Shown piece by piece: positions 42,412 through 56,414 of a DNA stretch of 64,000 bases. Position 1 is the first letter of the stretch; every line of letters starts with the position of its first letter. Both the position numbers and the translations under genes were made by a program. The notes beneath the pieces were generated by a model that saw only the letters and a program-made list of their open reading frames with translations, ran no database searches and was not told the origin of the DNA. Origin of the DNA: Bacillus sp. SD088 (GTDB lineage Bacteria; Bacillota; Bacilli; Bacillales; Bacillaceae_C); contig NZ_JADIJK010000001.1 in NCBI RefSeq assembly GCF_017355205.1, positions 124,001 through 188,000 of the forward strand. The letters are read 5' to 3'.

Positions 42412-42699
42412 TTATTTCATGACTTCCAGCTTTGATAGTTCTTCCTGTTCATCTTCCTTTTTATATTTTTGCCTTGTCGCCTCTCCTCCTCGTAAATGTC
42501 TAATTGATTTATGATACTCTAAAATAGTCTTCACTTCATTGGCTAAGTCAGGATTAATATCCGGCAGTCTTTCTGTTAGGTCTTTATGAACAGTGCTTTT
42601 TGATACTCCAAATTCCTTCGCAATGACACGAACCGTTTTTCTTGTCTCCACGATATATTTACCTATCTTGATTGTTCGCTCTTTGATGTAATCGTGCAC
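42412..42699 (-). CDS. spoIIID: Sporulation mother-cell transcription factor SpoIIID
   Basis: 95 residues from a GTG at 42699, with GGGGAGG seven nt before it; the B. subtilis protein begins at the same residue (VHDYIKERTIKIGKYIVET). A TTG six codons upstream lies inside the Shine-Dalgarno and is rejected. The helix-turn-helix is TVRVIAKEFGVSKSTVHKDL, followed by a basic C-terminal region. It activates and represses many sigma-E and sigma-K genes in the mother cell. The C-terminal tail (EDEQEELSKLEVMK) differs from B. subtilis. Confidence 0.96.
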   Translation of the reverse strand: MHDYIKERTIKIGKYIVETRKTVRVIAKEFGVSKSTVHKDLTERLPDINPDLANEVKTILEYHKSIRHLRGGEATRQKYKKEDEQEELSKLEVMK

Positions 42700-43006
42700 A
42701 CCTCTCGCCCTCCCCAAATTGGATGTGAGGAGTGTGAAATGAGACTCGTCTTTTTTATATCATTTCTAGATCTACTCGCGTTAGGTTAATCTCACCCTTT
42801 TCGCAACTGGTATTTGTTTAGTGTAATTTTTTATTTGAAAGTCTTCTCTTTTTCTGGACTTAAGCATGTATTCAACGAAATATGGCTGCCAATGAACGAT
42901 CACTCACCTCAAACACTCACAATGTTTTGTACAGTTTGTATATACTTATTGGCTAAACGGTAAATATATGCCTAAATTCATAATATTCATAGTTAAAGGC
43001 ACGCAA

Positions 43007-43140
43007 CAAGAAAAGCGCAAGGCGCCCGCCTATCGGCGACAAGCAAATGTTCTGAGACAAAGAAAGGCGTTCTTTGCCTTTCATTGGCTCAGGTTATTTG
43101 ACCTCGAGCCGATGGCGCCTGGAGCTAGACACCAACCGCA
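43007..43140. repeat. Family-C repeat, near-identical copy 2
   Basis: Matches 30058-30191 with three visible differences over 134 bp. The preceding stretch 42730-43006 (upstream of spoIIID) is AT-rich and must hold the spoIIID promoter, which I could not assign. Confidence 0.9.
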
Positions 43141-43355
43141 ATGTAAACAGTTATCCACAAGCGACATTTTTATAGTTTCCTAAGCAAGAACAAAATCGCA
43201 AGCGCCTTAATCTAGGAAGAAAGGCTAAATTCGTGCCGTCCTGGCGCAACGCCGATGGACTCGCATCCTACGAGCCTCTTGGGGCTAGGAGCTGGAGCTG
43301 GATGCCGACCGCAACATAAGCTAGTTATCCACAAGCCAAGAATTTTATGGTTTTC
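43141..43355. repeat. Further family-C blocks upstream of spoIIQ terminator
   Basis: Contains GTTATCCACAAGC twice (43149 and 43325), GCAAGCGCC, GTGCCGTCCTGGCGCAACGCC (inverse of the block at 22353 and 38188) and CGAGCCTCTTGGGGCTAGG. It holds no credible gene. Confidence 0.6.
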
Positions 43356-43532
43356 TTAAAAATAAAAAACCGGTGGTCTCATGATCTAATTTTCTTTTGG
43401 CAGGCTTCCTACTGATTTTGATGCTCGTATACATTATGACAACTTGAATAGCAATAAAGATCCTCAAAAGTCGGTTCATTCTGCTATTTTCTGCAAAACA
43501 AATTGCATTATTTCCCGAGAAATGATATTTTC

Positions 43533-43580
43533 CATAAAAAAAAGACGAATCCTAATAGAATTGGATTCGCCTTTTTTTAT
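43533..43580 (-). terminator. Intrinsic terminator of spoIIQ
   Basis: CGAATCC pairs with GGATTCG across a short AT loop and is flanked by A- and T-runs of seven or more. It starts a few nt after the spoIIQ stop codon. Confidence 0.85.
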
Positions 43581-43585
43581 GTGCG

Positions 43586-44503
43586 TTACTCTTGAATTTG
43601 TAAATTTGAAGTTTCTTCCATCGTCTCATCATCTGTATTCGTTTGATCATCTGTTTTTGCTTGATCATCGGATTCTTCCACATCAGAACCAGTTTGGCTT
43701 TCAGAATCGGAGTCTTCGATATCAGAGCCTGTTTGGCTTTCAGAATCGGTTTCTTCATCTGTTTTTGAGCTTTCATCAGCTTGTTCTTTCTCTTGCATTT
43801 CAACCTTAGAATCTTTCTCAAGAGATGTAACTGACTGCCCAAAATAGCTTTGTGGGTTCACAGCTTGATTGTCTTTCCTAATTTCAAAATGCAAGTGGGT
43901 TTTTGCATCTTTATTTAGTTGACTTGTACCAGACGTTGCGAGTGCATCTCCTTGTTTAACGGAGTCTCCTACTTGAACTTTCATATTCTTTACAGATTGA
44001 TATATAGTTGTAACACCTTTGTCATGTTCAATTTCAATGACATTTCCCAACAAAGAATCGTCACGAACGGCTGTAACTTTTCCACTTAGAGCCGCAAGAA
44101 CATCAAACTCTGAATTATCCTTTTTAGCAATATCGACTCCTAGATTAGGATGATATCTGTTCCCATCCACAATAAGTGCTGCTTCTTGCTCCTCTTCAGA
44201 TGCATTAATATCAAAAAATTCCGTGACGTACTCCACTTCATCTGCATTTGCTACAGGCATGTCTACATTTTCAAGTGATTGTGTAACCTCTACTGCATCT
44301 TCATTGTTGTTGCTACCTAGTAAATCATCTGTATTATTTTCAGTTACACTTGGCGGATCTGCTACATCTTTATTCGCCGCCTGGAACCAGAAAATTCCAG
44401 ATATAATCAAGGCTGCACTGGCAAGATAAATTGCTGGATATACCCACCGCTTTTTTAGGACTTTTTTCCATTGAGAAGATTGATTCTTTTCTTCCTCTCT
44501 CAT
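43586..44503 (-). CDS. spoIIQ: Forespore engulfment protein SpoIIQ (degenerate M23/LytM)
   Basis: 305 residues from the ATG at 44503, seven nt after GAGGTG. A cytoplasmic basic stretch, one membrane segment (AIYLASAALIISGIFWFQAA), then an extracytoplasmic LytM domain. The first zinc motif has Asn where peptidases have His (NLGVD instead of HxGxD), whereas HLHFEIR is kept. The same loss is known for B. subtilis SpoIIQ, so it is structural and partners SpoIIIAH. The last ~80 residues form an Asp/Glu/Ser/Thr-rich tail in which DSESQTGSD-I/V-E occurs twice. It acts in the forespore membrane during engulfment. Confidence 0.94.
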   Translation of the reverse strand: MREEEKNQSSQWKKVLKKRWVYPAIYLASAALIISGIFWFQAANKDVADPPSVTENNTDDLLGSNNNEDAVEVTQSLENVDMPVANADEVEYVTEFFDINASEEEQEAALIVDGNRYHPNLGVDIAKKDNSEFDVLAALSGKVTAVRDDSLLGNVIEIEHDKGVTTIYQSVKNMKVQVGDSVKQGDALATSGTSQLNKDAKTHLHFEIRKDNQAVNPQSYFGQSVTSLEKDSKVEMQEKEQADESSKTDEETDSESQTGSDIEDSDSESQTGSDVEESDDQAKTDDQTNTDDETMEETSNLQIQE

Positions 44504-44574
44504 TTTCATCACCTCTGTCAATCATTCTGAACAGAAAATGAAAATATTATACTTGTCCCAAACAAATTATCCAG

Positions 44575-44604
44575 TTATTTTTCGACAAATCTATTTTTTT
44601 ATGC
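44575..44604 (-). promoter_or_regulatory. Possible sigma-F promoter of spoIIQ
   Basis: GCATA (44600-44604) and CGAAAAATAA (44575-44584) on the minus strand have a 15-nt spacer. The -35 is a perfect sigma-F match and the -10 is partial. The site lies about 72 nt upstream of the start codon. Confidence 0.3.
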
Positions 44605-44731
44605 ATTAATTTTGTAATTGGATAAAAATACCAGACGCCTCCCAAGTTGGCTAATCTGTTTCTTTTACCTTTTTAAGAATTGAAGAGGTCAAACTATGCG
44701 CTGTTCTTTTTTCACTTTTTCAACCAAAACA

Positions 44732-44845
44732 GGCACGGCCTGTGGCTGCACCGTGCCCCTTTCTTCACTTTCCAACCAAAAAGGGAACGGCCTGTGACTC
44801 GCCATGCCCCTTTTTCACTTTCCTACTGAGACGGGAACGGCCAGT
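44732..44845. repeat. 50-52-bp hairpin minisatellite, second locus
   Basis: Units start with GGCACGGCC or GGAACGGCC at 44732, 44784 and 44834. They share the design of the array at 32316-32626: a GC-rich dyad (GGCACGG...CCGTGCC) followed by a pyrimidine-rich linker with CTTTTTCACTTTCC. It lies between spoIID and spoIIQ. Confidence 0.7.
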
Positions 44846-44872
44846 TAAGGCATTTGCCCAAATCGATTTCTC

Positions 44873-45898
44873 TCAAGAACTAAATGCAAATTGCTTTTCA
44901 AATAATTGGTTGGCTTCAGATATGTGGATATCATGGTAATAATGTTCCACAATCTCTCGATAATCCTTCCCTGCTTGGGCCATTCCATTCGCACCATACT
45001 GGCTCATCCCAACGCCGTGTCCATAGCCTTTTGTTGTGATGGTGATTGAATCACCATCCCTAACCCACCGGAAGTCAGTTGAGCGAAGATCAAGTTTCTC
45101 CCTTATTTCCCGTCCAGAGAATGTTTTATCAGCAATTTTAACCGTCGCTACTTTATTTCCTGAAGTCTTGCCAGTAATCTCTCCAACTTCCTTTTCACTG
45201 CCGATGCTCACTCCTAGCAATGTTTCAAACTCCTCAACTGGTATTTTTTTCTCACTCTCAAAATTAGGCGCTTTGCTATCCCATGGACTTTCAACACTTT
45301 TCAAATAGGGGATTTTATCCTTCCAGTACTCCTCTGCATTTTCCGTGTAACCATTGCTGGTTGAAAAAAAGGAGGCAGTAATCGGCTTATCTTTATAAGT
45401 AAGGATTTCTCCTTTTGTCGTTTGAACAGCTTCGGAAACTTTTTTATATTTCCAGTCAAAGTCTTTTCCCCACAGTTCTTTCAACTCATCTTGATTTTTA
45501 AACACCTGATGGGTTACTGTATCGGTAATATTTGCCCCTTCTGGAACGGATTCTTCATCTGTTTGCAGTAAAAAATTCACAACATATGTCCTTGCGGCTA
45601 AAGCTTGTGCTTTAAGAGCTTCTACCTCAAAATTAGCAGGCATCTCCATCGCCACTACTCCCGTTACATATTCCTCTAAAGGGAAGGTCTCAATTTCTTT
45701 AGATTCATCGCGAAACACCGCCACATCTGGCTCTGATTCCTCTGGTGCCTCCGCTGTTTCTTTAGCGGATTCGACTTTTTCCTCTTCCCGAACTACGGTT
45801 TTTTCATCTTTTGAAAATAGCACAAGTAAGGAGGGGATGATGAATGTTAGAGTAATGAGAAGTGTAGCAGAAATAAAAATAGGCTTGATTGATTTCAT
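44873..45898 (-). CDS. spoIID: Stage II sporulation protein SpoIID (lytic transglycosylase)
   Basis: 341 residues from the ATG at 45898, which follows GGAGGAATTTCAA; a longer frame to 45949 lacks a ribosome binding site. One N-terminal membrane segment (IFISATLLITLTFIIPSLLVLF) anchors it. The catalytic Glu lies in YVTGVVAMEMPANFEVEALKAQ, and the FSGREIREKLDLRSTDF and GHGVGMSQYGA segments are hallmarks of the family. It degrades septal peptidoglycan with SpoIIP and SpoIIM during engulfment. It sits between spoIIQ and murA as in B. subtilis. Confidence 0.96.
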   Translation of the reverse strand: MKSIKPIFISATLLITLTFIIPSLLVLFSKDEKTVVREEEKVESAKETAEAPEESEPDVAVFRDESKEIETFPLEEYVTGVVAMEMPANFEVEALKAQALAARTYVVNFLLQTDEESVPEGANITDTVTHQVFKNQDELKELWGKDFDWKYKKVSEAVQTTKGEILTYKDKPITASFFSTSNGYTENAEEYWKDKIPYLKSVESPWDSKAPNFESEKKIPVEEFETLLGVSIGSEKEVGEITGKTSGNKVATVKIADKTFSGREIREKLDLRSTDFRWVRDGDSITITTKGYGHGVGMSQYGANGMAQAGKDYREIVEHYYHDIHISEANQLFEKQFAFSS

Positions 45899-45947
45899 TT
45901 GAAATTCCTCCATATCCATATTGTAAAAAAACTGTTCGTTCAACTCC

Positions 45948-45976
45948 ATGTATATGGGCTAGGACAAGCAATTATG
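45948..45976 (-). promoter_or_regulatory. Possible sigma-E promoter of spoIID
   Basis: CATAAT (45971-45976) and CATATACAT (45948-45956) on the minus strand are 14 nt apart and resemble sigma-E boxes. They lie about 50 nt before the spoIID start. Confidence 0.35.
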
Positions 45977-46074
45977 TCATTTTATCGAATGAACATTATG
46001 TATCAGGAAGGCGATGAATTGATTCGCATATTATTAGGCGCCTACACAGGTATGTACAGGAGGAAAAAGTAAAA

Positions 46075-46122
46075 TAAACCTGAATCCAGTGAGCTTTCTC
46101 TAGAATCCAGGCTTATTTCGTG
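46075..46122 (-). terminator. Intrinsic terminator of murA
   Basis: AAGCCTGGATTC pairs with GGATTCAGGTTT using three G-U pairs, followed by TATTTTAC on the minus strand. It lies 10 nt after the murA stop. Confidence 0.75.
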
Positions 46123-46132
46123 TTTAGTATTA

Positions 46133-47440
46133 TTAAATTTCTGTTACATTTGCTGAAGTAACTTCTTCTTCCTTTGCTTCTACTTGATCCGCAACTCTTT
46201 CAATATCGGCACCAAGGGCCTTCAATTTCAAGTGGAAATCTAAATAGCCACGATCTAAATGATGTAAATCCGTAACACGGGTATAGCCGTCAGCCGCAAG
46301 ACCACCCAAAATTAGCGCTGCAGCGGCACGTAGATCAGTTGATGAGACCTCTGCCCCCTGCAGTTTACAAGGGCCTGTAATGATCACAGAGCGACCTTCA
46401 ATTTTAATATCAGCATTCATTCTTCGGAATTCTTCCACATGCATATACCGATTTTCAAATACCGTTTCCGTAATAAGGCCTGTGCCATCCGCACATAAAA
46501 GCAATGCCATAATCTGCGACTGCATATCTGTCGGAAAGCCTGGATGTGGCATTGTTTTAATATCAACAGCCTTTAAACGGTCAGGTCCAATGACTCGAAT
46601 GCCGTTTAGTTCCTCAATAATTTTCACATTCATTTCTTCCAATTTTGCTATGACAGAAGATAAATGTTCAGGAACCACGCCCTCAATAAAGACATTTCCA
46701 CCTGTAATGGCTGCAGCGGCCATGAAAGTACCTGCTTCAATTCTGTCAGGTATAATCGTATGATCCGCACCATAGACCTTTTCGACTCCAACAATACGAA
46801 TAGTGCCAGTGCCTGCACCTTTAACATTAGCCCCCATCTTATTTAGGAAATTGGCAAGATCCACAATTTCTGGTTCTTTTGCGCAATTCTCAATAATGGT
46901 TTCACCTTTTGCCAACACAGCTGCAGTCATAATGTTTTGCGTTGCTCCAACGCTTGGGAAGTCTAAATAGATTTTTGCTCCTACTAAACGATCAGCTGTC
47001 GCTTCAATAAAGCCATTATCTACCTTCACCTTTGCTCCCATTGCTTCGAAGCCTTTTAAGTGTAAATCGATCGGTCTTGAGCCAATCGCACAGCCTCCTG
47101 GTAAAGCAACTCTTGCTCTACCAATTCTACCTAATAATGGTCCCATTACCTGTACTGAAGCTCGCATCTTACGCATATATTCAAATGGAGCTTCAATATT
47201 AAGGTGATCCGTGGCATCTACTGTAATTAGTTTATTTTCAAATTCTACATTAGCATTGAGATGGCGTAACACTTCGCCAATTGTATATACATCGGAGAGA
47301 GATGGAACATCCCGAATGATGCTTTTTCCCTCACTTGCTAATAATGATGCGGCGATCACAGGTAGAACGGCATTTTTAGCACCTTCAACTTTTACTGTAC
47401 CGTTCAATCTGTTACCCCCGCGGACGATGATTTTTTCCAA
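46133..47440 (-). CDS. murA: UDP-N-acetylglucosamine 1-carboxyvinyltransferase MurA
   Basis: 435 residues from a TTG with GGAGGGG seven nt before. It starts [20 protein letters not shown]. The active-site Cys117 is in [16 protein letters not shown]. The C-terminus includes [18 protein letters not shown]. It transfers enolpyruvate to UDP-GlcNAc, the first committed step of peptidoglycan synthesis, in the cytoplasm. The location beside ywmB and spoIID corresponds to murAA, the major copy in Bacilli. Confidence 0.97.
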   Translation of the reverse strand: MEKIIVRGGNRLNGTVKVEGAKNAVLPVIAASLLASEGKSIIRDVPSLSDVYTIGEVLRHLNANVEFENKLITVDATDHLNIEAPFEYMRKMRASVQVMGPLLGRIGRARVALPGGCAIGSRPIDLHLKGFEAMGAKVKVDNGFIEATADRLVGAKIYLDFPSVGATQNIMTAAVLAKGETIIENCAKEPEIVDLANFLNKMGANVKGAGTGTIRIVGVEKVYGADHTIIPDRIEAGTFMAAAAITGGNVFIEGVVPEHLSSVIAKLEEMNVKIIEELNGIRVIGPDRLKAVDIKTMPHPGFPTDMQSQIMALLLCADGTGLITETVFENRYMHVEEFRRMNADIKIEGRSVIITGPCKLQGAEVSSTDLRAAAALILGGLAADGYTRVTDLHHLDRGYLDFHLKLKALGADIERVADQVEAKEEEVTSANVTEI

Positions 47441-47472
47441 GAGAATTCCCCTCCGCGTCCGTAGTCCTTATA

Positions 47473-48171
47473 TTAATATTCAATCGTCAAGATGGGTGTG
47501 CCGATCACAAAAGTCGTTCCATTGCCCAAATCATTGTTTCTTAATCCCAATTGTACATTCATTTGTTGGTCTGTTAATGCTAAAGTTTGGGTAAAAAGAG
47601 AAGAATATGCTGAAATGGATCGAAATTTATGTTCTTTAATGGATTCAATTTCTTTTGCTTGTAAAGATTGCATAATATGATTGGTAAATTCATCGATAGA
47701 ATTATTGAATTCGCCTTTAATACAAGAGAACAAATTTGGTTCACCATTAAAAAGGGTGTTCATACGAAGGCTAGCGATTTTCGAAGCCCGCATCCCAGTA
47801 GCTTCGTCCCAGTCTGTACCTGTTAGCTCGTATGAAATAAATGGAGTATCTTTTTGTTGATTGTTCATGATCTGAATGGTTTCATTATATGTATCAGTGT
47901 TTAAGATTCCTACCACGGAATCCTCACTAACCGTCCATTCCATTTCTGGATATTGAAGTATATATTGATCCACATCCAAATCTTGAACAGCTTCTCTTGC
48001 ATACAGAGACCATTCAATTATTGTTCCATCTGCTTGTTCAACTGAATTCGCTATTTGTTGAAGATCTTCTATATTTGTCCTCGCACTAAACTTATTCCCA
48101 TTAAACATTAAGATAAAACAAAAAACACATAAGCCGGCCATAGTCGTAAGCTTGTAAAAGTTCGTTTTCAT
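47473..48171 (-). CDS. ywmB: YwmB-like secreted/anchored protein
   Basis: 232 residues from the ATG at 48171, behind AAGGGGG; a longer frame to 48222 has no ribosome binding site. The N-terminus KTNFYKLTTMAGLCVFCFIL is a signal peptide or anchor. The body (TIEDLQQIANSVEQAD-like opening, EWSLYAREAVQDLD, ELTGTDWDEATGMRASKI) is typical of the YwmB family, related to TATA-box-like YwmB folds. Its function is unknown. Conserved between murAA and ywzB in B. subtilis. Confidence 0.85.
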   Translation of the reverse strand: MKTNFYKLTTMAGLCVFCFILMFNGNKFSARTNIEDLQQIANSVEQADGTIIEWSLYAREAVQDLDVDQYILQYPEMEWTVSEDSVVGILNTDTYNETIQIMNNQQKDTPFISYELTGTDWDEATGMRASKIASLRMNTLFNGEPNLFSCIKGEFNNSIDEFTNHIMQSLQAKEIESIKEHKFRSISAYSSLFTQTLALTDQQMNVQLGLRNNDLGNGTTFVIGTPILTIEY

Positions 48172-48470
48172 GTCCCATTCCCCCTTACTAACATTGTTTC
48201 CTTTAGGGGGAAAGACATACAAATAATATAACGCAAAATCAGACGAACAATGACTTTATATCCGACAAAATTCGCACACATCAATACACATATTATACAA
48301 AAGTTCCCGGTTTGCAAACAGGTAAAAAGCACCATTATTATAATAAATTTATTTATTTGTTATAATTCAGACATATTTTGTTGACAAAATGATTGTCATG
48401 ATGGATTAAAAAATGTGTGGTAAACCATGAGGCAGTAATTCAACATCAACTAATGGACAAGATTTTAGAT

Positions 48471-48707
48471 TTAAAAAAGCAATTGTAATTGTTTTGACCA
48501 ATCCAAATAATCAAGAAAAAAATTACTCACTGTCGAGCCAATCACAATCGTTAAAAGGACATATAGTAGTCGTGCTTGGAATACACGATTTCCTCCTCTG
48601 AGTAATTTATCAAAATGAAGAGCTTGTAAGGCAATGAAGGCTATGCCAATGAAAAACAAATGTGAAATAATATTGATCAACGCCTGTTGACCTAAATTCT
48701 CAAGCAA
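48471..48707 (-). CDS. ywzB: YwzB-like small membrane protein (DUF1146)
   Basis: 78 residues with two hydrophobic segments: LINIISHLFFIGIAFIALQAL and ARLLYVLLTIVIGSTVSNFF. FDKLLRGGN between them is the conserved DUF1146 turn. Shine-Dalgarno GAGGAGG precedes the start. The role is unknown. It lies between the atp operon and ywmB as in relatives. The 48172-48470 gap holds AT-rich DNA with a TATAAT-like box near 48292 but no other feature. Confidence 0.82.
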   Translation of the reverse strand: MLENLGQQALINIISHLFFIGIAFIALQALHFDKLLRGGNRVFQARLLYVLLTIVIGSTVSNFFLDYLDWSKQLQLLF

Positions 48708-48790
48708 AAGCTCAACCTCCTCTACATATTGGGCGCTTTTATGTCTATCCAGTTAAACAGATATGACCAAAGTGAAGAATCGGAAAAATG

Positions 48791-48826
48791 AACACCCTCC
48801 AATCAAGCGATCAGAAGGTGTTAAAT
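48791..48826 (-). terminator. Intrinsic terminator of the atp operon
   Basis: On the minus strand AACACCTTC pairs with GGAGGGTGTT (one mismatch) and is followed by CATTTTT. It lies just past the family-A repeat that follows atpC. Confidence 0.65.
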
Positions 48827-48838
48827 TAAATTTTAAGT

Positions 48839-48959
48839 GGATGTTCAAAAAGTCCGGTAAAAATGACACTGGGAATTTCTTCGTTGGCTTGCTTCTCCGC
48901 TGCTCAAAGCTACGCCGCCTCGAATTTCTTGGTCCTTTTTATCCTCCTTTTTTTAACAC
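48839..48959. repeat. Family-A dispersed repeat abutting atpC
   Basis: Starts GGATGTTCAAAAAGTCCGGT and ends GGTCCTTTTTATCCTCCTTT then TTTTAACAC. The interior CTACGCCGCCTCGAATTTCT matches the copy at 61021-61250. It ends 6 nt before the atpC stop codon. Confidence 0.75.
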
Positions 48960-48964
48960 GCTCT

Positions 48965-49378
<414 letters not shown>

Positions 49379-49384
49379 CTATTT

Positions 49385-50827
<1,443 letters not shown>

Positions 50828-50839
50828 TCATGTAAAATA

Positions 50840-51697
<858 letters not shown>

Positions 51698-51810
51698 CTA
51701 AGTTCACCATCCTTTCCCAGTATTTAAAACTCATTTATAAGTAGATCACGCTATTGATCAATATGGTCCACTTATAAATAGAGTCATGTTTCGAACATTA
51801 AATAGTTCTC

Positions 51811-53331
<1,521 letters not shown>

Positions 53332-53351
53332 TCATTTTTCAAAAGACTTCA

Positions 53352-53888
53352 TCAAGTCGTTAATGTTTTCGCAAGACGATCTAATTGCCCACGAAGGCTT
53401 CCATCAAAAATGCGATTTCCTATACTTATTTTAATCCCACCCAGAAGCTCAGAATCGACAATATTTTCAATGTTTAACGAACGTCTACCTACTTTTTCTG
53501 CAAATGTTGCTGAAATGGCTTCTGTTTCCAAGGCGGTTAATGCTCGAACAGAATAAACCGTTGCTTCTGCTATCCCATGATCTTGATTCGCATAATTAAT
53601 GAAAGAGCTAGCCACATCTACAATGTGCTCTTGGCGATTTCGATCAATTAAAAGCATAATGGTGTTGACTACGCTTGGAGATAGTTTAGCAAAAGCTTCT
53701 TTCGCAACATCTTTCTTTTGCTGTATCGTGAGATTAGGAGAGGAAAGTAGTGTAATTAAATCTGGATTGTCTTTCACTGATTTTCGTACAACACGAACTT
53801 CTTCTTCCCATTTTTTCACTTGGTCTTGTTCTTTGGCTAGTTGATATAAGGCTAAACCGTAACGTTCAGCAACAACATTTTTGCTCAT
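53352..53888 (-). CDS. atpH: ATP synthase delta subunit
   Basis: 178 residues. It starts MSKNVVAERYGLALYQLAKE, has the EEVRVVRKS helix and a C-terminal ENIVDSELLGGIKISIGNRI with DGSLRGQLDRL, diagnostic of OSCP/delta. It joins the peripheral stalk to F1. The start is 3 bp after the atpF stop, so translation is probably coupled. Confidence 0.98.
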   Translation of the reverse strand: MSKNVVAERYGLALYQLAKEQDQVKKWEEEVRVVRKSVKDNPDLITLLSSPNLTIQQKKDVAKEAFAKLSPSVVNTIMLLIDRNRQEHIVDVASSFINYANQDHGIAEATVYSVRALTALETEAISATFAEKVGRRSLNIENIVDSELLGGIKISIGNRIFDGSLRGQLDRLAKTLTT

Positions 53889-53890
53889 AC

Positions 53891-54397
53891 TTATTCTCCT
53901 GCCCTTTGAACATATTCATCAATTAGTTTTTGTTGATCTTCTTCATTCAATTCTTTTTCAATAACTTTGGAAGCAATCATAACAGACAATGAGGCTACTT
54001 GTTCACGCAATGCAGTAATCGCCTGTTCTTTCTCTTGCTCAATTTCAATACGTGCGGAATCCTTCAATCGTTCAGCTTCTTGCTTCGCTAGTTGAACGAT
54101 TTCCTCACGTTGTACTTCTCCATGCTGTTTGGAGTTTTCGATCATTTCTTGTGCTTCTTGACGAGCCTTCTTTAATAATTCTCTTTGTTCTTCCAATAGT
54201 TGATTGGATTCAACTCGACTTTTTTCAGCCTCTTCAATTTCAGTGGCAATATATTCTTCACGCTTGATCATAACACCCATTAATGGGCCCCAAGCAACTT
54301 TTTTAAGTATGAACAATAATACTAAGAACGCTATCAAGGTGAATGCAATATCTCCACCATTAAAAGCCTGTCCTAGCACTAAACTATTTGCAAGCAC
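53891..54397 (-). CDS. atpF: ATP synthase b subunit
   Basis: 168 residues if started at GTG 54397, which aligns with the B. subtilis start (16 residues before FNGGD ends); a TTG at 54424 is the longer alternative. One membrane segment ([20 protein letters not shown]), then a long charged helix and the C-terminal [20 protein letters not shown]. It dimerises as the peripheral stalk. A 10-bp-stem hairpin lies in the spacer upstream of it. Confidence 0.95.
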   Translation of the reverse strand: MLANSLVLGQAFNGGDIAFTLIAFLVLLFILKKVAWGPLMGVMIKREEYIATEIEEAEKSRVESNQLLEEQRELLKKARQEAQEMIENSKQHGEVQREEIVQLAKQEAERLKDSARIEIEQEKEQAITALREQVASLSVMIASKVIEKELNEEDQQKLIDEYVQRAGE

Positions 54398-54482
54398 GGT
54401 ATGCTTCACTCCCTTCAAAATCAAGGCAACTTTTTTTCAAAAACATGATAAAAAACAAACATTTACATTTAGTAAATAAAGC

Positions 54483-54514
54483 AATGGCGAAGTTTTTAAG
54501 TAAGCTTCGCCATT
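54483..54514 (-). promoter_or_regulatory. Hairpin between atpE and atpF
   Basis: AATGGCGAAG pairs perfectly with CTTCGCCATT across a 12-nt loop, followed on the minus strand by GCTTTATTT. It resembles a weak terminator inside the operon. It could stabilise or preferentially accumulate the upstream atpIBE message and so raise c-subunit supply. Confidence 0.65.
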
Positions 54515-54602
54515 TTCATCTAGTAATAAACTCCGCCAACTGAAAGATAGGCGCCTACTACATTATGTAAATGGACCGCCACATCGGCAAATGGAGCCTT
54601 TA

Positions 54603-54833
<231 letters not shown>

Positions 54834-54877
54834 TTATATAAAAAAGTATGTTTTCCGCTATTAAAAACGGGTATATA

Positions 54878-55988
<1,111 letters not shown>

Positions 55989-56414
55989 TTAGATATCTCC
56001 CAAAGTCGTATACTTGGAGGCTAATCTGTAGGACAAACAGCTGAATGGCGACAGCATGACGACCAGAAAAACGATACTTGGATCTTCTGCTATTTTTACT
56101 TAGTAAAATTGAAATTAAAGATCGCATTTAACTGAGATTCTGATTAGACATACTACGACATAATGTGCGGAAAAACTATGACCTTTTTCGCATAAAACAA
56201 ACCTTTATATGTAATTGGGCCCGTTTCTATGTATTACGTGGATTTGACCGGTTATCCACAGCCTTTTTTAGCATACAATAGCACTATATCAAAGTCAATT
56301 GATTTCCTATTAATTTATTACAGAGGATTTTTATTTTTTTCTAAATTTGTTCACAAAATTACCATAAAATTCTTTCTTTGTTTTGATCCTCTGAAAACAT
56401 CACTCAGAATCCCT

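Noticed and set aside
44223-44429. Plus-strand ORFs antisense to spoIIQ, spoIID, murA and atp genes
   Set aside because: They are shadows of well-identified genes and have no ribosome binding sites or own motifs.
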